Of a stretch of DNA of 64,000 bases, positions 9,182 to 18,723 are shown piece after piece. The stretch is from Pseudoalteromonas sp. 0303 (GTDB lineage: Bacteria > Pseudomonadota > Gammaproteobacteria > Enterobacterales > Alteromonadaceae), in the NCBI RefSeq assembly GCF_013349995.1, contig NZ_JABVXF010000010.1, positions 1 through 64,000 of the forward strand, read 5' to 3'. Below the pieces are notes generated by a model that saw nothing but the letters and a program-made list of their open reading frames with translations, made no database searches and was not told the origin of the DNA. A program made the position numbers and the translations under genes. The first letter of the stretch is position 1; each line of letters begins with the position of its first letter.

Positions 9182-9248
9182 TCTAACACCTATACATCAA
9201 TAAAAAGGCCGCGAAATTTACCATAGTCGCAGCCGTTTTTGAATGACG

Positions 9249-10091
9249 CTATGGCGTTTCATGTAAAAAGCTTGCAAAACGTGGTAGCCCATTCTTAGTA
9301 AAGCCATGATATTTGTAGGTAATAGTACTACCTATCGCTGGGGGCGATGATCTTTGTTGATCGGTAAACCCCGAGCCAATTTTAAACTCGGTACCATCAC
9401 TGCTGCGCACCTTGAGTGCACCAAGCATATTTTTATACTTACCCTTTCCTGCGATATAACCGATTACAACCGCTTCAGCGTCAAAATAAGGCTTTAACTT
9501 TAGCAATGCATCACTTCGCCCTGCACTATGCTTTGCAGCTGCTAGATGCAGCATGACGCCCTCAGCTCCTTGTGCGATTAGTTTATCCATAAACAAACTA
9601 AGTTGCTTGTTATCATTAAAGTGCATTTGCGCAACGGCTTTAATATGCTCACTTTGCAGCTGGTTTACTAACCTTGTGTAGTTTTCATAACGTTGACTAA
9701 ATGGCGTTGTCGCATCCGGCATATCAAATATCATGTAATTGACGGTTTGCCATTCTGATTCTACAGGTGTGACTTTTCGAACGATCCCGCTCACATTGGC
9801 AAAATCTTGGTGCTTAGTCCAAAGCTCTCCATCAAGCCAAACACCTGGCAGTGGATCTGTGAACCACTTGGGGGCATAAATTGGGTTACCATTTCTGGTT
9901 ACTAATTGACTCCCTGTCCAAATAGCTCGAACGCCATCATATTTTTCACTAACTAAATAGTCAGATACATTTACCTTTTCGGCTTGATAGACGTTTGCTA
10001 AAAGGACTGAAGGAGCTTGTTGCGCTTCGGCTGAAAAGCCTATAAATAAAGTGATTGCGCACAAAAGCGCACGAGTGAATTTAACCATCAT
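9249..10091 (-). CDS. LigE-type secreted ATP-dependent DNA ligase
   Basis: A minimal nick-sealing ligase of 280 aa with a cleavable signal peptide (hydrophobic residues 6-18, then SAEAQQ), so it should act in the periplasm or outside the cell. Ligase motifs are in order: motif I EKYDGVRAIW with the nucleotidyl Lys, motif III WLDGELWTK, motif IIIa YMIFDM, motif IV EGVMLH and motif V LLKLKP, followed by an OB domain (GALKVRSSDGTEFKIGSGF). Such Lig E enzymes are known from Vibrio, Haemophilus, Neisseria and relatives and have been linked to extracellular DNA or uptake. No DNA uptake gene is adjacent. Confidence 0.92.
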   Translation of the reverse strand: MMVKFTRALLCAITLFIGFSAEAQQAPSVLLANVYQAEKVNVSDYLVSEKYDGVRAIWTGSQLVTRNGNPIYAPKWFTDPLPGVWLDGELWTKHQDFANVSGIVRKVTPVESEWQTVNYMIFDMPDATTPFSQRYENYTRLVNQLQSEHIKAVAQMHFNDNKQLSLFMDKLIAQGAEGVMLHLAAAKHSAGRSDALLKLKPYFDAEAVVIGYIAGKGKYKNMLGALKVRSSDGTEFKIGSGFTDQQRSSPPAIGSTITYKYHGFTKNGLPRFASFLHETP

Positions 10092-10171
10092 TGCTTCCTT
10101 GCAAATTTGTGAGTATTAACTGGCTCTGGCTTTGACTACTTAACAAAAGCAGCTTAGCAATAGTCAGCTAA

Positions 10172-10828
10172 TTATAGTTTAGTTTGTAGCCATTTGAAAA
10201 ATTCGTTCAAATCAGCAAATACACCCGCGGCTTTACTAAAATCATGCTCTAACGTGAAATGATTCGGCACCGCATACACAGCAACACCGGCATTGCTTGC
10301 TGCAGTGACACCGGTAAAGGTATCTTCGACAGCTACAGCCTCATTAGCCTTTATATCTAGCGTATCTAGAGCTAGTTGATAAGGGTCACCAGCAGGTTTA
10401 GGATTATTAACATCATCTTTGGTAACCACACAGTCAAACCAATCGAAAATGTCATAGCCTTTTAAAATAGGATAGGCTTCATCTTTTGCACTACCTGTTA
10501 CTAATGCCATTTTTAAACCACTGGCTTTGACTTGCTCAAGCACCGCTTTTGCATGTGGCATAAAGGCGGGCAAATTAGTTCTAACAAAACGGCCAAATGC
10601 AGCGTACTTATCATCCGTTTACTGTTCTGGGCTGATAGTAAGCCCATAATTTTTCACAACCTCTTTAGCGGCTTCAAGTGTTGGTCTTCCTGAGAAGCGC
10701 TGACAAAACGTAGCTTCATCATACTGCACGCCAAAAGGAGCTAACAAGTCATTCCAAATATTAAAATGCACACTTTCAGAGTCAACCAAGGTGCCATCCA
10801 TATCAAACAATACTGCTTTTAAAGTCAT
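10172..10828 (-). pseudogene. HAD-superfamily phosphatase interrupted by an in-frame UAA
   Basis: Reading leftward from the ATG at 10828 (GAAGGA just upstream), the frame begins with HAD motif I, FDMDGTLVDSES, and the cap domain. It meets a TAA at 10619-10621 as codon 70 (after SPEQ), then continues in the same frame through RFVRTNLPAFMPHA, motif II (ALVTGSAKDE), motif III Lys (NPKPAGDPY) and motif IV (VEDTFTGVTAA) to a stop at 10172. Without the TAA the protein would be 218 aa, the normal length for a beta-phosphoglucomutase-like HAD. A single substitution (for example CAA to TAA) explains it. Either a recent pseudogene or a sequencing error; suppression is less likely. Confidence 0.85.
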
Positions 10829-10844
10829 CCTCATTCCTTCAAAG

Positions 10845-10868
10845 TAAAAAGGTGCCATAGGCACCTTT
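10845..10868 (-). terminator. Terminator after the small hypothetical gene
   Basis: On the minus strand GGTGCC-TAT-GGCACC is followed by T5. It lies between the 106-codon region gene and the HAD gene. Confidence 0.75.
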
Positions 10869-10876
10869 AAATATGA

Positions 10877-11176
10877 TTATTCAGTTAAGCCCGCAGGTGG
10901 CTCAGCAAACGCTTCCTCGCCTGTTTCTACATCAACCAGCTCGTAGCCGCGTTGCTTTCTTACCACTTTTAAAATCGGCTTAGAAAACGCTGTTTTTAAA
11001 CGTTCTGCATCTGCTTCAAGTTCTTCGACTGTATTACCAAATGGTGCTGCACCAGTTTCTGACCAGTTAGTCACTTTACCATTTAAGTTATATTCAACTT
11101 CATGAATTTGATATTGTGCCGCTTCCTCTTTTGTTGCTTCACAAAAAATTACACGGTAGTTCCAAAATCCAGCCAT
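10877..11176 (-). CDS. Conserved small hypothetical protein (WNYRV-type)
   Basis: A 99-aa soluble acidic protein beginning MAGFWNYRVIF, followed by YQIHEVEYNLNGKVTNWSETGAAPFGNTVEEL. It resembles a widespread family of small proteins that begin WNYRV and carry IHEVYY and W(T/S)E motifs; I know no function for that family. I preferred the ATG at 11176 over 11197 because the family starts there. The extra residues are only Lys/Arg. It lies between two terminators and so is probably monocistronic. Confidence 0.7.
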   Translation of the reverse strand: MAGFWNYRVIFCEATKEEAAQYQIHEVEYNLNGKVTNWSETGAAPFGNTVEELEADAERLKTAFSKPILKVVRKQRGYELVDVETGEEAFAEPPAGLTE

Positions 11177-11239
11177 AGTTTTTCTCTTTCTCTTCAATTA
11201 ATCCTGCCACTTTAGCAGTTACCAATGCGATTATAAACG

Positions 11240-11264
11240 AAAAAACCCGCTATACAGCGGGTTT
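11240..11264 (-). terminator. Rho-independent terminator after the TonB receptor gene
   Basis: On the minus strand AAACCCGC-TGTATA-GCGGGTTT runs into T6, about 20 bp beyond the receptor stop codon. Confidence 0.85.
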
Positions 11265-11285
11265 AATAGGACTTATTATTTCAGC

Positions 11286-13547
11286 TTAGAAGAAGCTTAC
11301 TTTGAACTCAGCACCGATGTAACGCTCTTCGTTCACCATTGCTGTGTTGTTATTAAAGTCGATAGCACCGATTGATTGTTGCTCGTCGAACATGTTACGA
11401 ACGAATGCTGATACTTCATATTCGTTGTCACCTTCAGCCCAAACATAACCTGCACGTAAACCTACTTCAGTTAATGGCTTGCCTTCAAACTCAACTGATT
11501 CGTATAAGAAGTAGTTGATTTCGCTACGGTAAGACACGTCAGCGTAAGTGAAGAATTCACCGTCAGCTACTTCGCGGCTATAACGTAATGTAAGGTTAGA
11601 GATCCACTCAGGTGCGTGCGGTAAGCTGTTACCATCAAGGATAGCTTGACCTGCGCTGTTTAAAGAGTTTGTTACAGTACACTGCGCACACACGTCAACG
11701 GCTAGGTCTTTATCGTCAAGCTCAGTGTTGTTATAGCTTAAGTTAAATGTAGCGTTTAGGTTGTCAGTTAATACCCACTCAGTGTCTAACTCAAAACCGT
11801 AACCAGTTGTCTTATCGGCATTAACTAAACGGTTGAAGTTTGCACCACCACCTACAGCTGTTAATTGTTGGTCATCCATTGTGTAGTAGAACACAGTTGC
11901 GTTTACACGACCTTGGCCGTCAAGTACGTCTGATTTGATACCTGTTTCGAAAGACGTCACAGTTTCAGACTCAGCAACAGTTACTTCATCACCGAATAAA
12001 ATACGACCTTGGATACTTGGTGCACGGAAGCTGTTAGCAACACGCGCGTACCAGTTTACGTCGTCATTGATCTTGTAGTTAGCAGATAAATCCCAGCTAA
12101 CGTGATCGTCACTTGGGTTTTCTGTTAGGAATAACGCACCGCCACCTGCTGGGCTTAGAGTACGGTTTGCAGAGAACTCTTTTTCGTCATCTGAGTAACG
12201 TAGACCTGCAGTGATTTTTAAGTCGTCAGTGATTGTGTAATCTAATGAACCGAATACCGCCCATGCTTTTGTATCTTGCTGCTGGATAACATAGCCGTTT
12301 AACTCACCTGGTGTTGAACCATAAGTGTCGTAGCTGAAGTTTTCGATTGTTAGCGCTTCATCAAAGTAGAAAACACCTACTTGGAAGTTTACGTCGCCAG
12401 CATAGTTGCTAGATAAACGAAGTTCTTGCGTGTATTGGTCTTGATCTGGAATACCGTCAGCACTTTCAGAATAGAACGGGATAAAACCTGGGCCCATATC
12501 TGGTAAGTAGCTTGCACCGTAACCACCGTCGATGTCAGCGCGAGAATAGATTTCAGCGCTTTCCCATGCAGAGATTGACGTAAGAGTTAAATCGTTGATA
12601 TCCCACTCAAGCTTTAAGCTTGCGCCTTGAGATTCAACTTGCTGTGTCGCACGAGAAGCAGCATCGTGGTAAACCACATCATGCTCGTAGTTATCAGCTA
12701 AATCGTTTGTGCCTGCTTTAATAGCGTTACCACGGAATGCGATTGGCGTACCGTCCATATCACGAACGTGGTAGTTGAAAAGACCAGTGAAATCGTCACC
12801 TTCATATAAGAACTGAACACGTGCCGCTTTTTCAGTGTAACCACCTAATACGTCATCTTGTTCAAAACCCGGTGCACGGTTATCGATGTAATCGTCTTTT
12901 TCTTGCCAAAGTACAGAAACACGCGTTGATAAACGGTCTGTTAAGCCACCGCCAACAGCACCTTCAAAATCAACTGCGCCACGGCTACCGTAAGATACTG
13001 AGCCATAGCCTTCAAATTCTTGTGATGGCTTAACTGTATCAAATTTAACAAGGCCAGCCGGTGTGTTACGACCGAACAAAGTACCTTGTGGGCCACGTAG
13101 AACTTCTACACGTGCTACGTCAAATACAGGGAAACCTTTTAAGATTGCGTTCTCTTGAACAACTTCGTCTACAACTAACGAAACTGGTTGAGAAGCATTT
13201 AGGTCAAAGTCAGTGTTACCTAGACCACGAACATAAAAGCGTGGGAAAGAACGACCAAACGAAGATTCGATTGATAAACTTGGGATCTTCGCATTCATGA
13301 AACGAATATCCATACCAGCTGAGCTGTAAGCATCTAAGCTGTCACCTTGTAATGCAGATACAGCTACAGGTACTTCCTGTGCGTTTTCTACACGTTTACG
13401 AGCGGTGATTTGAATAACTTCTAGTTGGTTGTTTTTTGCTGCTGGCGCTTCGTCGGCAGCAAGAGTTGAAAATGAAGTACCTGCTACGGCAGAGAACAAC
13501 GTTGCATTGATAAGTGTTGCTAACGTAGATCTTTTCATTGCTTTCAT
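11286..13547 (-). CDS. TonB-dependent outer membrane receptor
   Basis: A 753-aa outer membrane active transporter. It has a signal peptide (about 1-31, ending LAADEAPA), a TonB-box-like LEVIQITARKR, a plug domain (about 55-165) containing VARVEVLRGPQGTLFGRNTPAG, then a 22-strand beta-barrel rich in alternating aromatic strands and ending in the expected C-terminal Phe (GAEFKVSFF). It is close to the siderophore/nutrient receptors that are abundant in Alteromonadales. The ligand cannot be told: no catabolic or siderophore genes are adjacent. The 368-bp upstream region implies dedicated regulation. An alternative start is three codons in. Confidence 0.93.
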   Translation of the reverse strand: MKAMKRSTLATLINATLFSAVAGTSFSTLAADEAPAAKNNQLEVIQITARKRVENAQEVPVAVSALQGDSLDAYSSAGMDIRFMNAKIPSLSIESSFGRSFPRFYVRGLGNTDFDLNASQPVSLVVDEVVQENAILKGFPVFDVARVEVLRGPQGTLFGRNTPAGLVKFDTVKPSQEFEGYGSVSYGSRGAVDFEGAVGGGLTDRLSTRVSVLWQEKDDYIDNRAPGFEQDDVLGGYTEKAARVQFLYEGDDFTGLFNYHVRDMDGTPIAFRGNAIKAGTNDLADNYEHDVVYHDAASRATQQVESQGASLKLEWDINDLTLTSISAWESAEIYSRADIDGGYGASYLPDMGPGFIPFYSESADGIPDQDQYTQELRLSSNYAGDVNFQVGVFYFDEALTIENFSYDTYGSTPGELNGYVIQQQDTKAWAVFGSLDYTITDDLKITAGLRYSDDEKEFSANRTLSPAGGGALFLTENPSDDHVSWDLSANYKINDDVNWYARVANSFRAPSIQGRILFGDEVTVAESETVTSFETGIKSDVLDGQGRVNATVFYYTMDDQQLTAVGGGANFNRLVNADKTTGYGFELDTEWVLTDNLNATFNLSYNNTELDDKDLAVDVCAQCTVTNSLNSAGQAILDGNSLPHAPEWISNLTLRYSREVADGEFFTYADVSYRSEINYFLYESVEFEGKPLTEVGLRAGYVWAEGDNEYEVSAFVRNMFDEQQSIGAIDFNNNTAMVNEERYIGAEFKVSFF

Positions 13548-13915
13548 GTCGGGTTTTAACCTTTTTTATGCACTCTTATTCAACGGTGATGATGTTGCGT
13601 CAATTCATTTGACGGGCTCGGCCAATTTTTCGCGCCTTGTAATAAGCTGCGCGGACCTCTAGTTCGAGAGTGCAAAACGAAGTAAAGAGGCTGAACGAAC
13701 GCTGACGATTATAACACTTTATGACACTTTTACTGCATTAAAAATTAGAAATATACAAATTTTTTACAACAATTAGCGGCAACATCGCCGCATTTAGAAG
13801 ATTTTATGCAATTATTTTTCACCAAAGCGGACATATGTCCTGTGCATATAGTTACAACAATGTGTAGACATTATGTACACATGAGAGCCGCTTTCATTTA
13901 CCCCTTTTTTAGCAA
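13548..13915. other. Regulatory region of the TonB receptor gene
   Basis: This 368-bp gene-free stretch lies between mscS and the receptor gene, both leftward. It holds a TATAAT on the minus strand (13708-13713), a GCGGC-AACATC-GCCGC hairpin at about 13775-13792 without a T run, and a perfect 12-bp palindrome GGACATATGTCC at 13830-13841. The leader from the predicted start site would be about 150 nt. I see no Fur box and no clear terminator for mscS. Confidence 0.4.
13708..13713 (-). promoter_or_regulatory. Candidate -10 box for the TonB receptor gene
   Basis: A consensus TATAAT on the minus strand, about 160 bp before the receptor start. No good -35 is found at 17 bp, so an activator may be needed, or the match is by chance in an AT-rich region. 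Confidence 0.3.
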
Positions 13916-15610
13916 CTAATCAGTCACACGTGCGAATTCTGGGTTAGCTAATTCACATTCATGCTCATTTAATAAGCCTAAGATTGCTAAGTTTAACTCT
14001 TCGATTACTTCCATATAAAAAGCAAAGTCGACAGTCTCTACGTAGCTTAGTACATCCACCTGTAAAGCCCAAGGTGTGAAGCCTTTAAAGCGAACACGAC
14101 AAGGCTCAAAGGCGATGTGCTTATGTTGCTCTAAAAGCGCTCTTAGGGCTTGCATAAACGACATTAGGTTTTGTTGCTTAGTATTGGCACTGAGCATCAA
14201 TTTAGGTCGATAAGAAATACGCTCTCGTTCCGAGACATTCTCAAGCTGCATATCAACAAACTTTGCATTCGCCACATAGATAACCGAGCGATCAAGCGTT
14301 CGAATTCGCGTTGCTCTTAGCCCTATTTCTTCTACCGTGCCTAACTGGCTGCCAAACTTACATAAGCTACCTATTTTTACTGGTGCAGAAATATATAGGG
14401 TGATTGCTGCAATGATATTCTCAACGGTTTTTTGCGCTGCAAGGGCAATTGCAAGGCCACCAATACCTAAACCTGCCAGTAAGGTAGTGGCATTAAAGCC
14501 TAAGTTTTCAAACCACATGAATAGCAACGAAATGACAATCAGGGTTTTGGCTACATTACTTATAGGGCGTAATAAGAAAATCGCTTGCGGTTTATCTTGT
14601 TTGATAAAGCGTTGGCTTAATCTGTGTTTGGCAAGATCAACAGCTCGTAGACAAATCCAACCCCATGCGATCAATAACACAGTTGCGCCATGGAATAGCG
14701 CCATCACAGCAATAGTTACATTTGATTGATCGTTCAATGAGCGCGCCATAAGTACCGCAAGTAACAAGCTAATTGGTCCATTTATAAAACCGATAACGTC
14801 TTTTTCTACCGGCACTTTTAAGTGTGCGAGAATAAATGTAATTAAACGGGTAATGATGATCGCGACCGCTAAAAACAGTACAAATGAGAAGGCAAAATAA
14901 ATCCACTGCCAAAGCATCACACCCAAAAACTCAATGTCAGGCAGGTTATTGTAAAGCCACTCACCAATTCGGTTATAGCCATACTCTTTGGTGAGTAAAG
15001 GGATTTGACTTACTGTTGCATTGGATATTTTCCAGATCCGATTACCTGTCTTATCATCAGGCACGATTTGCAATAAAATTTGTATTTTACCTTGTGACGT
15101 ACTGATTTCTCCAACTAAATCGCGATAACTAGGCACGCTTTCTTTTTGTTTTCCTTTAGGGTTGTTGCTCAAGTTATCAACATCGACCCATAAAGTGCGA
15201 TCCAGTACCACTGATAAATTTTCAGCAAGCTGGATTTTTCCTAATGCCTCAACGTCTTTGGGTAAGTTACGATAATCAAGATAATGGCTTGCACGTTCAA
15301 AATCGCGAGCGCGGGCCGCTTTTAAGTAGCCCTGCATGGAGCTTCGAGGCGTAATTCGATCAAAGGCATCATAGGGTAAGTCATCTTCGAGAGGTTCCTG
15401 CACTTTTTCTGTTGCTGCAGATGTATTCGTTTCATGTTCTTGTTTGGCCGGCTTTTGTTCCGCTTGCTCTTCCTTGTTGTCTTTATCAATTAAAGATTTA
15501 ACGGTCACTTCGGGTGTGGTTGTTGCCCATAATGGCGCATTAAACAACAGTAAAAAACACACTAATAACTTACTAAATTGTAATGAAAACTTGGTATTAC
15601 AACGGCTCAC
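13916..15610 (-). CDS. MscS-family mechanosensitive channel
   Basis: A 564-aa inner membrane channel of the larger MscS type. A signal-like hydrophobic N-terminus (about 10-29) is followed by a long charged periplasmic region (30-220), then several membrane helices (about 225-375). The pore-lining TM3 pattern is GLGIGGLAIALAAQKTVENIIAAITLY, followed by the beta domain (VKIGSLCKFGSQLGTVEEIGLRATRIRTLDRSVIYVANAKF). The family opens on membrane tension to release solutes in hypo-osmotic shock. No neighbour appears co-transcribed. Confidence 0.92.
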   Translation of the reverse strand: MSRCNTKFSLQFSKLLVCFLLLFNAPLWATTTPEVTVKSLIDKDNKEEQAEQKPAKQEHETNTSAATEKVQEPLEDDLPYDAFDRITPRSSMQGYLKAARARDFERASHYLDYRNLPKDVEALGKIQLAENLSVVLDRTLWVDVDNLSNNPKGKQKESVPSYRDLVGEISTSQGKIQILLQIVPDDKTGNRIWKISNATVSQIPLLTKEYGYNRIGEWLYNNLPDIEFLGVMLWQWIYFAFSFVLFLAVAIIITRLITFILAHLKVPVEKDVIGFINGPISLLLAVLMARSLNDQSNVTIAVMALFHGATVLLIAWGWICLRAVDLAKHRLSQRFIKQDKPQAIFLLRPISNVAKTLIVISLLFMWFENLGFNATTLLAGLGIGGLAIALAAQKTVENIIAAITLYISAPVKIGSLCKFGSQLGTVEEIGLRATRIRTLDRSVIYVANAKFVDMQLENVSERERISYRPKLMLSANTKQQNLMSFMQALRALLEQHKHIAFEPCRVRFKGFTPWALQVDVLSYVETVDFAFYMEVIEELNLAILGLLNEHECELANPEFARVTD

Positions 15611-15765
15611 ACTTTATTCCTTGTTCAATAAACATTAAATCGCTGAAATAATCAGCTAATTAAATTAGAGCACGGTTTGTGTAACTGTACAAAAAATAAT
15701 TAAAAATCTTTGCAAGTAAGCGCTGAGATGTTAGTTATATAGAGATTAAAGCAAAGGATACTATT

Positions 15766-16311
15766 ATGCAGATTTCAAGTTCACTGATCCCCCATTGGTC
15801 ATCATTAATGATCCACGGTGCCATTGCCATCGTTTTTGGCTTATGTGGCTGGTTTGCCCCAGAAGCCTCATTAGCAATTCTGATGTTTATTTTCGCTGCT
15901 TACTTTTTTGTTGATGGTGCCATTAGAACTTGGTTAGCTATTGCTTCAAAAAATGAAAACCCTCTTTGGTGGATGTTATTAGTTGGTGGTTTAATTTCAA
16001 TTGCCGCTGCACTTGTAACCCTGTTTGCTCCCAACGTAACGGCTATCTTAATGCTGTACTTTATTGCCGCATGGGCCATTGCTATCGGGGTAATTGAAAT
16101 ATTGATTGCGAGTAAGCTACGCAAAGAAATCACTAATGAGTGGCTGTTAATTGGTAGCGGTATTATTTCGATTATCTTTGGTGGTTATCTGATATTTAAC
16201 CCTGGCGCGGGCATAATCACCCTACTTTGGCTAGTTGCAACCTATGCCATCGTGTTTGGCATATTGATGGTACTATTAGCACTTAAGCTGAAAAAAATGC
16301 AACACTCTTAA
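15766..16311 (+). CDS. HdeD/DUF308-family membrane protein
   Basis: A 181-aa protein with six hydrophobic segments arranged as three related hairpins of the DUF308 type, with repeated Gly-rich IVFGLCGWFAPEASLAIL-like units. HdeD in E. coli contributes to acid resistance at high cell density; whether that holds here is unknown. It is preceded by AAAGGA and followed by a bidirectional terminator. It is divergent from the MscS channel gene, so both may respond to envelope stress (inference). Confidence 0.85.
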   Translation: MQISSSLIPHWSSLMIHGAIAIVFGLCGWFAPEASLAILMFIFAAYFFVDGAIRTWLAIASKNENPLWWMLLVGGLISIAAALVTLFAPNVTAILMLYFIAAWAIAIGVIEILIASKLRKEITNEWLLIGSGIISIIFGGYLIFNPGAGIITLLWLVATYAIVFGILMVLLALKLKKMQHS

Positions 16312-16320
16312 ATATACAAC

Positions 16321-16349
16321 AAAAAAGGAGCTGTTTAGCTCCTTTTTTA
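16321..16349. terminator. Bidirectional terminator between hdeD-like gene and purF
   Basis: A6-GGAGCT-GTTT-AGCTCC-T6 is a symmetric hairpin between two convergent genes, so it can serve both. Confidence 0.9.
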
Positions 16350-16370
16350 TATCAATCAAATCAAGGCTAA

Positions 16371-17897
16371 TTAATCAGCGCTGTTTTCTTCTTGATTGTG
16401 TAACTCTAAACTCGCAGACATTGCATTTTCACGCGTTGATTTCGCTGAATCATTACGTAAACGGTCAATGTGGTTCAGGTAGTCTTGGTCGATATCACCT
16501 GTGATGTATTGACCATCAAATACTGATGTTTCAAAACGGGTGATTTCTGGATTTTCTTGGCTTACTGCCGAGATTAAGTCATCTAGCGATTGATAGATAA
16601 GACCATCTGCACCAATGCTTGCGTTGATATCTTCAACTTCACGGCCATGAGCAATTAGCTCAGCTGCCGATGGCATATCAATACCGTAAACGTTCGGGAA
16701 GCGAATCTCTGGCGCTGCTGATGCGAAGTAAACGTTCTTAGCACCTGACTCACGAGCCATTTCAACGATTTGCGCTGACGTCGTACCACGCACAATTGAG
16801 TCATCAACAAGTAATACGTTTTTACCTTTGAACTCACGGTCAATGGCATTCAGTTTTTGACGAACTGACTTCTTACGCATTTCTTGACCTGGCATGATAA
16901 ACGTACGGCCAATGTAGCGGTTTTTAACAAAACCTTGACGGTATGGCAGGTTAAGCGCTGATGCAATCTCAAGTGCTACATCACATGATGTTTCAGGGAT
17001 CGGAATTACCACGTCGATGTCTTTGTCAGCCCATTCACGTGCAATTTTTTCACCTAACTTAGTACCCATGTTTACACGTGTTGCATAAACAGACATACGG
17101 TCAATTGTTGAATCTGGGCGCGCAAAGTAAACAAACTCAAAGATACATGGCGAGTAAGTTGCTTTTTCAGCACACGCTTGTGAGAAAAACTGGCCATCTT
17201 CAGTTACGTAAATTGCTTCACCTGGTGCAACGTCACGTACAAACTCAAAGCCATCTGTTTTTAAAGCAACGCTTTCTGATGCAAACATGTACTCAGTACC
17301 ATTTGCAGTTTCACGCTTACCAAATACCAGTGGACGGATACCGTTCGGATCACGAAACGCAACAATACCGTGACCAATGATCATTGCAATCGTTGCATAA
17401 CCACCGGTTACTTTATTATTAACTTCAGTTACCGCAGTGAAGATATCTTCAGCATCAAGTTTTAGCTTGTTCGATTTACTTAATTCATGCGCCATGATGT
17501 TAAGTAAGATTTCAGAGTCAGATGTTGTATTAACATGACGGCGAGCTTCTGAAAATAATTGCTGCTTTAATGCTTCTGCGTTTGTTAAGTTACCATTGTG
17601 CGCAAGTGCGATACCAAATGGCGAGTTAACATAGAAAGGTTGCGCTTCAGACGAGCTAGAAGAACCAGCTGTCGGGTAGCGAACATGGCCAATACCAATT
17701 GTACCTTGCAGACGTTTCATATGACGGGTATGAAATACATCTTTTACAAGGCCATTGGCTTTACGTAAGCTAAACGTGTTATTTTCAATGGTAATGATGC
17801 CAGCTGCATCTTGACCGCGGTGTTGCAAAACAGTTAAGCCGTCATATAACGCCTGATTAACAGGAGAAGTTCCGACTATGCCAACGATACCACACAT
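16371..17897 (-). CDS. purF: Amidophosphoribosyltransferase
   Basis: Catalyses the first committed step of purine synthesis: PRPP plus glutamine to 5-phosphoribosylamine. At 508 aa it has the standard length. The N-terminal nucleophile Cys2 (MCGIVGI) with [11 protein letters not shown] forms the glutaminase domain. The PRPP-binding loop [18 protein letters not shown] is in the C-terminal phosphoribosyltransferase domain. It lies 18 bp downstream of cvpA, the same order as in E. coli. I found no convincing PurR box upstream of cvpA. Confidence 0.97.
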   Translation of the reverse strand: MCGIVGIVGTSPVNQALYDGLTVLQHRGQDAAGIITIENNTFSLRKANGLVKDVFHTRHMKRLQGTIGIGHVRYPTAGSSSSSEAQPFYVNSPFGIALAHNGNLTNAEALKQQLFSEARRHVNTTSDSEILLNIMAHELSKSNKLKLDAEDIFTAVTEVNNKVTGGYATIAMIIGHGIVAFRDPNGIRPLVFGKRETANGTEYMFASESVALKTDGFEFVRDVAPGEAIYVTEDGQFFSQACAEKATYSPCIFEFVYFARPDSTIDRMSVYATRVNMGTKLGEKIAREWADKDIDVVIPIPETSCDVALEIASALNLPYRQGFVKNRYIGRTFIMPGQEMRKKSVRQKLNAIDREFKGKNVLLVDDSIVRGTTSAQIVEMARESGAKNVYFASAAPEIRFPNVYGIDMPSAAELIAHGREVEDINASIGADGLIYQSLDDLISAVSQENPEITRFETSVFDGQYITGDIDQDYLNHIDRLRNDSAKSTRENAMSASLELHNQEENSAD

Positions 17898-17915
17898 TAA
17901 ATTTATCCTCGCCGA

Positions 17916-18410
17916 TTAACGGTTTACAGAATTTAAAAAGCTCGAGTTGTTTTCGAGGTACGAGAAGAACCACTCAACAACAAAGCCAAATTCTGGAATC
18001 AAAATAGAGTTGCCCCACCAATGCGTATTAGGTGCACCGGTAAAAGCATCAAGAAAGAAGAGTAACGCGCTTACGACCAACACGCCACGAAGAGCACCAA
18101 ACACTATGCCGAAAACACGGTCTGTGCCAGATAAACCAGTACGTTGTACAAGTTCACCTAAAATATAGTTTAGTAACCCACCCAACAGGAGTGTCGCAAA
18201 GAATAATATGGCTATTGCGGCTGCATTTCTTAAAAGGGGTTCTGAAATACTTGTTAGGAAGGATGCTAAATATTGGTAAAACAAACTAGAGATGATAAAT
18301 GCGCCAGCCCATACAGCTAATGACATTGCTTCTTTTACAAAGCCACGTATTAAGCCGATGATAGTGGATAGTGCAATAATGCCAAGTATGGCGTAATCAA
18401 CCCAGATCAT
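17916..18410 (-). CDS. cvpA: CvpA family inner membrane protein
   Basis: A 164-aa protein with four predicted membrane helices, starting [28 protein letters not shown], typical of the colicin V production protein. In enterobacteria it is needed for colicin V export and for envelope/bile tolerance; its molecular role is unclear. I took the ATG at 18410; a TTG at 18419 is a possible longer start. It precedes purF, presumably as one operon. Upstream lies the large palindromic element, which separates it from dedD. Confidence 0.92.
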   Translation of the reverse strand: MIWVDYAILGIIALSTIIGLIRGFVKEAMSLAVWAGAFIISSLFYQYLASFLTSISEPLLRNAAAIAILFFATLLLGGLLNYILGELVQRTGLSGTDRVFGIVFGALRGVLVVSALLFFLDAFTGAPNTHWWGNSILIPEFGFVVEWFFSYLENNSSFLNSVNR

Positions 18411-18447
18411 AAGAACCAACTAGTCGTTAATTTGGGGCGCATTCTAT

Positions 18448-18707
18448 ACCCAAACCACCTGTGGATGCAAGAATTCAGCATGAGATAAAACGCATTTAGG
18501 CAAGGCATTGATTGTAGGGAATGGTGTCCCCTTGTCAAAATCAATAACGCAGAATAAATGCGTTTTAGCCATGCCCTTCGGGCGCTTCACAGGGCTTCCA
18601 CTACTGTGTTGTGGCAATTTGAAAGGTACCTACATTCCTGCATCGCCACGCCTTGTATTGAAAACCCTGTGATAGCGCTGAATCATGGATCTACAGGTGG
18701 TTTGGGT
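18448..18707. repeat. Palindromic MITE-like element with terminal inverted repeats
   Basis: The cvpA-dedD gap is almost filled by a self-complementary element of about 260 bp. Left end 18448-18479 and right end 18677-18707 are inverted copies differing at three positions and one indel; the first 15 bases, ACCCAAACCACCTGT, are perfect. Inside, TAAAACGCATTTA (18486-18498) pairs perfectly with TAAATGCGTTTTA (18555-18567), and ATTGATT pairs with AATCAAT inside that. A GCCC-TTC-GGGC hairpin sits at 18573-18583, and CACAGGG (about 18588) pairs with CCCTGTG (about 18665). There is no open reading frame. It could be a non-autonomous transposon or a structured intergenic repeat. Confidence 0.7.
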
Positions 18708-18723
18708 ATTTGGAATTGCCAGA

